From assembly GCA_050743385.1 (NCBI GenBank), contig JBOGFJ010000193.1, positions 1-7,740 on the forward strand: 7,740 bases of DNA. Direction: 5' to 3'. The notes under the pieces are model-generated. The model saw only the letters and a program-made list of their open reading frames with translations. It searched no databases and was not told where the DNA came from. This document shows, one piece after another, positions 5,997-7,740 of this stretch (within the stretch, counting starts at the first letter, position 1; each line of letters starts with the position of its first letter). Both the position numbers and the translations under genes were made by a program. The DNA comes from JACDBD01 sp050743385. GTDB lineage: Bacteria; Actinomycetota; Acidimicrobiia; IMCC26256; JACDBD01.

Positions 5997-6919
5997 GTCG
6001 ACGCGATCTCGCGGGCGTAGGCGCGGTCGCGGCGGTGCGTCGTGAACCCGAGCAACTCGTACAGGCGCACCGCGGCGGTGTTGGCGCCGTCGACGAAGAG
6101 CATCCCGGTGCCGATCCCGCGGTCGGCCAGCGACTCCAGTCCGGCGATCACGAGTGCCCGTCCGAGGCCGAGGCCGTGGCGGGACGGGTCGACGGCGATC
6201 ACGAAGATCTCGCCCAGCTGCTCCCGATCACCGGGCGCGGGAGCGTGCACCTTGGTCCAGCAGAAGCCGGCGAGGCCCTCGGCGTCGAAGACGAGCACGA
6301 ACCCCGCCGGGTCGAACCACGGCTCGGCCATCCGCCGCTGCAGCGTCTCCCGAACCCACCCGCCCTGCTCCGGGTGATTCGCGAACGCCCGGTTGTTCAC
6401 CTCGAGCCAGGCGTCGTCGTCCCGCCCGGGAACGAACGTGCGGACCTCGGTGCCCGTCGGCCAGTCGGGATGCTCCCGGAGCGGGAGGCGCACCCGCATC
6501 TGGAGCAGGTCGCGCTCGGGGGCGAACCCCGCGGGAGCAACCGTGTCGTCCGCGCGCTCGTCGGCGCCGAGGAGCCAGAGCACCGCCGGGCCGCCGCCCT
6601 CGGTCGCGATGTGCTCCACCGCCGCGTCGAGCAGCTTGGCCTCGAGGCCGGTGCCGCGGTGGTCGGGGTGGACCACGAGGCCTACCGCCCAATGGGGGGG
6701 CGAGAAGTTGTCGCTGCGCGCGACATGCGTGTAGCCGACGGCGGTCTCGCCCTCGGAGGCGAGCACCCCGGCGGAGTCGGGTCGAGAGTCCTCGAGGTCG
6801 CGCCAGACGGCGTCGTTGAGCGAGGGGTGGCCGTCGGCGGCTTCAGCGGTGTCGTGGACCCGGCCGATCGCGACGAGGTCGGCGGGCGCGACCGGCGCCA
6901 GCAGCCGGAGGTCGGTCAT
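5993..6919 (-). CDS. mshD: Mycothiol synthase MshD (acetyl-CoA : Cys-GlcN-Ins acetyltransferase)
   Basis: A 308-residue protein with two tandem GNAT domains, the length and architecture of MshD, which acetylates Cys-GlcN-Ins in the last step of mycothiol synthesis. The N-terminal half has the GNAT loop VVHPDHRGTGLEAKLL (82-97). The active C-terminal half carries NRAFANHPEQGGW (176-188), WFDPAGF (201-207), GFCWTKVH (218-225), GEIFVIAVDPSRHGLGLGRAL (236-256) and LYELLGF (286-292), all diagnostic of mycothiol synthase. The pyrophosphate loop has His248 where Gln is common. The ATG at 6919 is chosen because homology begins at MTDLRLL and a -10-like hexamer lies 7 bases upstream. The frame is open further upstream, but only as antisense to nth. 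Its TGA overlaps the rlmN ATG. It is divergent from nth with a 24-base gap. Mycothiol is restricted to Actinobacteria, so this gene also identifies the phylum. Confidence 0.96.
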   Translation of the reverse strand: MTDLRLLAPVAPADLVAIGRVHDTAEAADGHPSLNDAVWRDLEDSRPDSAGVLASEGETAVGYTHVARSDNFSPPHWAVGLVVHPDHRGTGLEAKLLDAAVEHIATEGGGPAVLWLLGADERADDTVAPAGFAPERDLLQMRVRLPLREHPDWPTGTEVRTFVPGRDDDAWLEVNNRAFANHPEQGGWVRETLQRRMAEPWFDPAGFVLVFDAEGLAGFCWTKVHAPAPGDREQLGEIFVIAVDPSRHGLGLGRALVIAGLESLADRGIGTGMLFVDGANTAAVRLYELLGFTTHRRDRAYAREIAST

Positions 6920-6926
6920 GCCGGTC

Positions 6927-6932
6927 ACGGTA
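6927..6932 (-). promoter_or_regulatory. Putative leaderless -10 element of the mshD operon
   Basis: On the minus strand the hexamer is TACCGT (TANNNT). It is followed by exactly 7 bases (GACCGGC) and then the mshD ATG, so the mRNA would begin at the start codon. No Shine-Dalgarno can fit in this space. It shares the TA at 6931-6932 with the nth hexamer on the other strand. No convincing -35 is seen. Confidence 0.5.
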
Positions 6933-6936
6933 CATT
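6931..6936 (+). promoter_or_regulatory. Putative leaderless -10 element of nth
   Basis: TACATT (TANNNT) is followed by exactly 7 bases (CCGCAAC) and then the nth GTG at 6944. This mirrors the mshD arrangement on the other strand. There is no Shine-Dalgarno and no clear -35. The match to the actinobacterial leaderless consensus is good, and it supports the GTG start. Confidence 0.55.
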
Positions 6937-6943
6937 CCGCAAC

Positions 6944-7630
6944 GTGTCGCGACCCCGAGGGGCGAAGAAGCGCGCCGACGAGGTCGTGCGCCGTTTGGCC
7001 GACGAGTACCCCGGCAGCGCCCGCGACCTGTGCGCCCTCGTCCACGACGGCCCGTTCCAGCTCCTCGTCGCCACCATCCTGTCGGCGCAGTGCACCGACG
7101 AGATGGTCAACAAGGTCACGCCGGCCGTGTTCGCCCGCTACCCGACGCCGGTCGACCTCGCTCACGCCGACCCCGCCGAGGTCGAGGAGCTGGTGCGTCC
7201 CACCGGGTTCTTCCGCTCCAAGACCCGCAGCCTGATCGGGATGGCGACCGCCCTCGAGGAGCGCTTCGGCGGCGAGGTCCCGCGCGAGCTCGACGACCTG
7301 GTCACCCTCCCGGGGGTGGGCCGCAAGACCGGGAACGTCATCCGCTCGGTGGGCTTCGACCTGCCCGGCCTCCCCGTCGACACGCACGTGGGTCGCCTGG
7401 CGCGCCGGCTCCGGCTCACCGACCAGACCGACCCGGTGAAGGCCGAGGTCGACCTCGACGCCCTGGTGGCGCCGGAGGAGCGGGGCCGGCTCTCGCTGCG
7501 CCTCATCCTGCACGGGCGGGCCGTCTGTACCGCCCGGCGGCCCCGCTGCGACGTGTGCGTGCTCAACGACCTCTGCCCGTCGGCATTCAAGGTCGACACG
7601 CCAGTTGCCCGTCGCCGGTCCGGAATGTGA
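6944..7630 (+). CDS. nth: Endonuclease III (DNA glycosylase/AP lyase)
   Basis: A 228-residue bifunctional base-excision enzyme that removes oxidised pyrimidines and cleaves abasic sites. The conserved LLVATILSAQCTDEMVN (40-56) contains the damage-pocket Gln49. The helix-hairpin-helix LPGVGRKTGNV (122-132) carries the Schiff-base Lys128, and VDTHVGRL (145-152) carries the catalytic Asp146. The C-terminal [4Fe-4S] loop has the exact Cys-x6-Cys-x2-Cys-x5-Cys pattern (Cys195, 202, 205, 211). All key residues are present and the length is normal. The GTG at 6944 gives an N-terminus of the right size for the family. The same frame is open far upstream, but only as an antisense reading of mshD and rlmN. 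It is divergent from mshD with 24 bases between start codons. It is probably monocistronic, or read through into the exported-protein gene 50 bases downstream. Confidence 0.97.
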   Translation: MSRPRGAKKRADEVVRRLADEYPGSARDLCALVHDGPFQLLVATILSAQCTDEMVNKVTPAVFARYPTPVDLAHADPAEVEELVRPTGFFRSKTRSLIGMATALEERFGGEVPRELDDLVTLPGVGRKTGNVIRSVGFDLPGLPVDTHVGRLARRLRLTDQTDPVKAEVDLDALVAPEERGRLSLRLILHGRAVCTARRPRCDVCVLNDLCPSAFKVDTPVARRRSGM

Positions 7631-7642
7631 TACTTCCGACGT

Positions 7643-7663
7643 AATTGCACGGATCGTGCAGTT
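7643..7663. repeat. Palindrome upstream of the exported-protein gene
   Basis: The 6-base arms TGCACG (7646-7651) and CGTGCA (7655-7660) are perfect around GAT. One T-G mismatch (wobble as RNA) and two A-T pairs extend the stem to 9 pairs. A second, weaker pair, CGGAA (7621-7625) and TTCCG (7634-7638), lies just before it across the nth stop. No T-tract follows. It could be an operator for the next gene, a hairpin ending or protecting the nth mRNA, or both. Confidence 0.45.
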
Positions 7664-7669
7664 GGGAGT

Positions 7670-7675
7670 AGGGGG
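7670..7675 (+). promoter_or_regulatory. Shine-Dalgarno of the exported-protein gene
   Basis: AGGGGG lies 5 bases before the ATG at 7681, within a purine-rich run, and supports that start. This contrasts with nth and mshD, which have none. Confidence 0.7.
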
Positions 7676-7680
7676 TCGGC

Positions 7681-7740
7681 ATGAGGTCACGGCTGCGTTC
7701 GCGCGCGCTCCTTCCGCTGCTCGCGGTCGCGCTCCTCGCC
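7681..7740 (+). CDS. N-terminus of an exported or membrane-anchored protein, 3' end off window
   Basis: Only 20 codons are present. The product begins MRSRLRSRALLPLLAVALLA: a basic n-region with four Arg, then an unbroken hydrophobic stretch, the form of a Sec signal peptide. No twin-Arg pair is present, and no cleavage site or lipobox is reached before the edge. The start is supported by AGGGGG 5 bases upstream. The gap to the nth stop is 50 bases and holds a palindrome, so it may have its own promoter. Function cannot be assigned. Confidence 0.7.
   Translation, partial: MRSRLRSRALLPLLAVALLA

Noticed and set aside
5813..6943. N-terminal extension of nth over 377 codons
   Set aside because: It is antisense to rlmN and mshD. 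Nth proteins start where the GTG at 6944 places it, and the extension is Arg/Gly/Pro-rich shadow sequence.
6920..7690. N-terminal extension of mshD to a GTG at 7690
   Set aside because: It would run antisense through all of nth. MshD homology begins at 6919 and the extension has no domain.
1..7740. Mobile element, CRISPR array, defence island or tRNA gene
   Set aside because: No transposase, integrase, long direct repeat or regularly spaced repeat was seen, and base composition looks uniform throughout. No cloverleaf was noticed by eye, though a tRNA scan was not run.

Overview
The window is a dense, very GC-rich stretch of bacterial chromosome. Codon third positions are almost all G or C, and genes are packed with gaps of 2 to about 100 bases. 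Two genes point to an actinobacterium: a mycothiol synthase, which is made only by that phylum, and an F420-type luciferase-like oxidoreductase. A deep-branching class such as Acidimicrobiia is a guess and was not tested. I see no phage genes, insertion sequences, tRNAs, rRNAs or CRISPR array.

Layout. (1) Bases 1-3408, minus strand: a three-gene unit read leftward. It holds an ACE-like M2 metallopeptidase, a short-chain dehydrogenase/reductase (SDR) lacking the usual catalytic Tyr, and a secernin-type (C69) Ntn-hydrolase that runs off the left edge. (2) Bases 3409-3505: a divergent promoter region with an inverted repeat. (3) Bases 3506-4480, plus strand: an LLM-class, probably F420-dependent oxidoreductase. 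(4) Bases 4481-4560: a convergent gap with a GC-rich inverted repeat. (5) Bases 4561-6919, minus strand: a tightly coupled operon mshD - rlmN - small four-helix membrane protein, with 4-base start/stop overlaps at both junctions. (6) Bases 6920-6943: a 24-base divergent promoter. (7) Bases 6944-7630, plus strand: endonuclease III (nth). (8) From 7681: the first 20 codons of a protein with an export signal.

How the genes fit together. The left unit pairs two peptide-cleaving folds with an oxidoreductase, which suggests peptide or small-molecule turnover. The right block groups mycothiol synthesis, an Fe-S radical-SAM RNA methylase and an Fe-S base-excision glycosylase, back to back from one tiny promoter. 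A redox or oxidative-damage theme is plausible but inferred.

The most interesting non-coding signal is a repeated leaderless-promoter pattern. Three start codons (nth, mshD and the M2 peptidase) are each preceded by a TANNNT hexamer exactly 7 bases upstream and have no convincing Shine-Dalgarno. In the mshD/nth gap the two hexamers overlap in mirror symmetry. I found no clearly new defence or mobile system; most of the region is ordinary housekeeping DNA.
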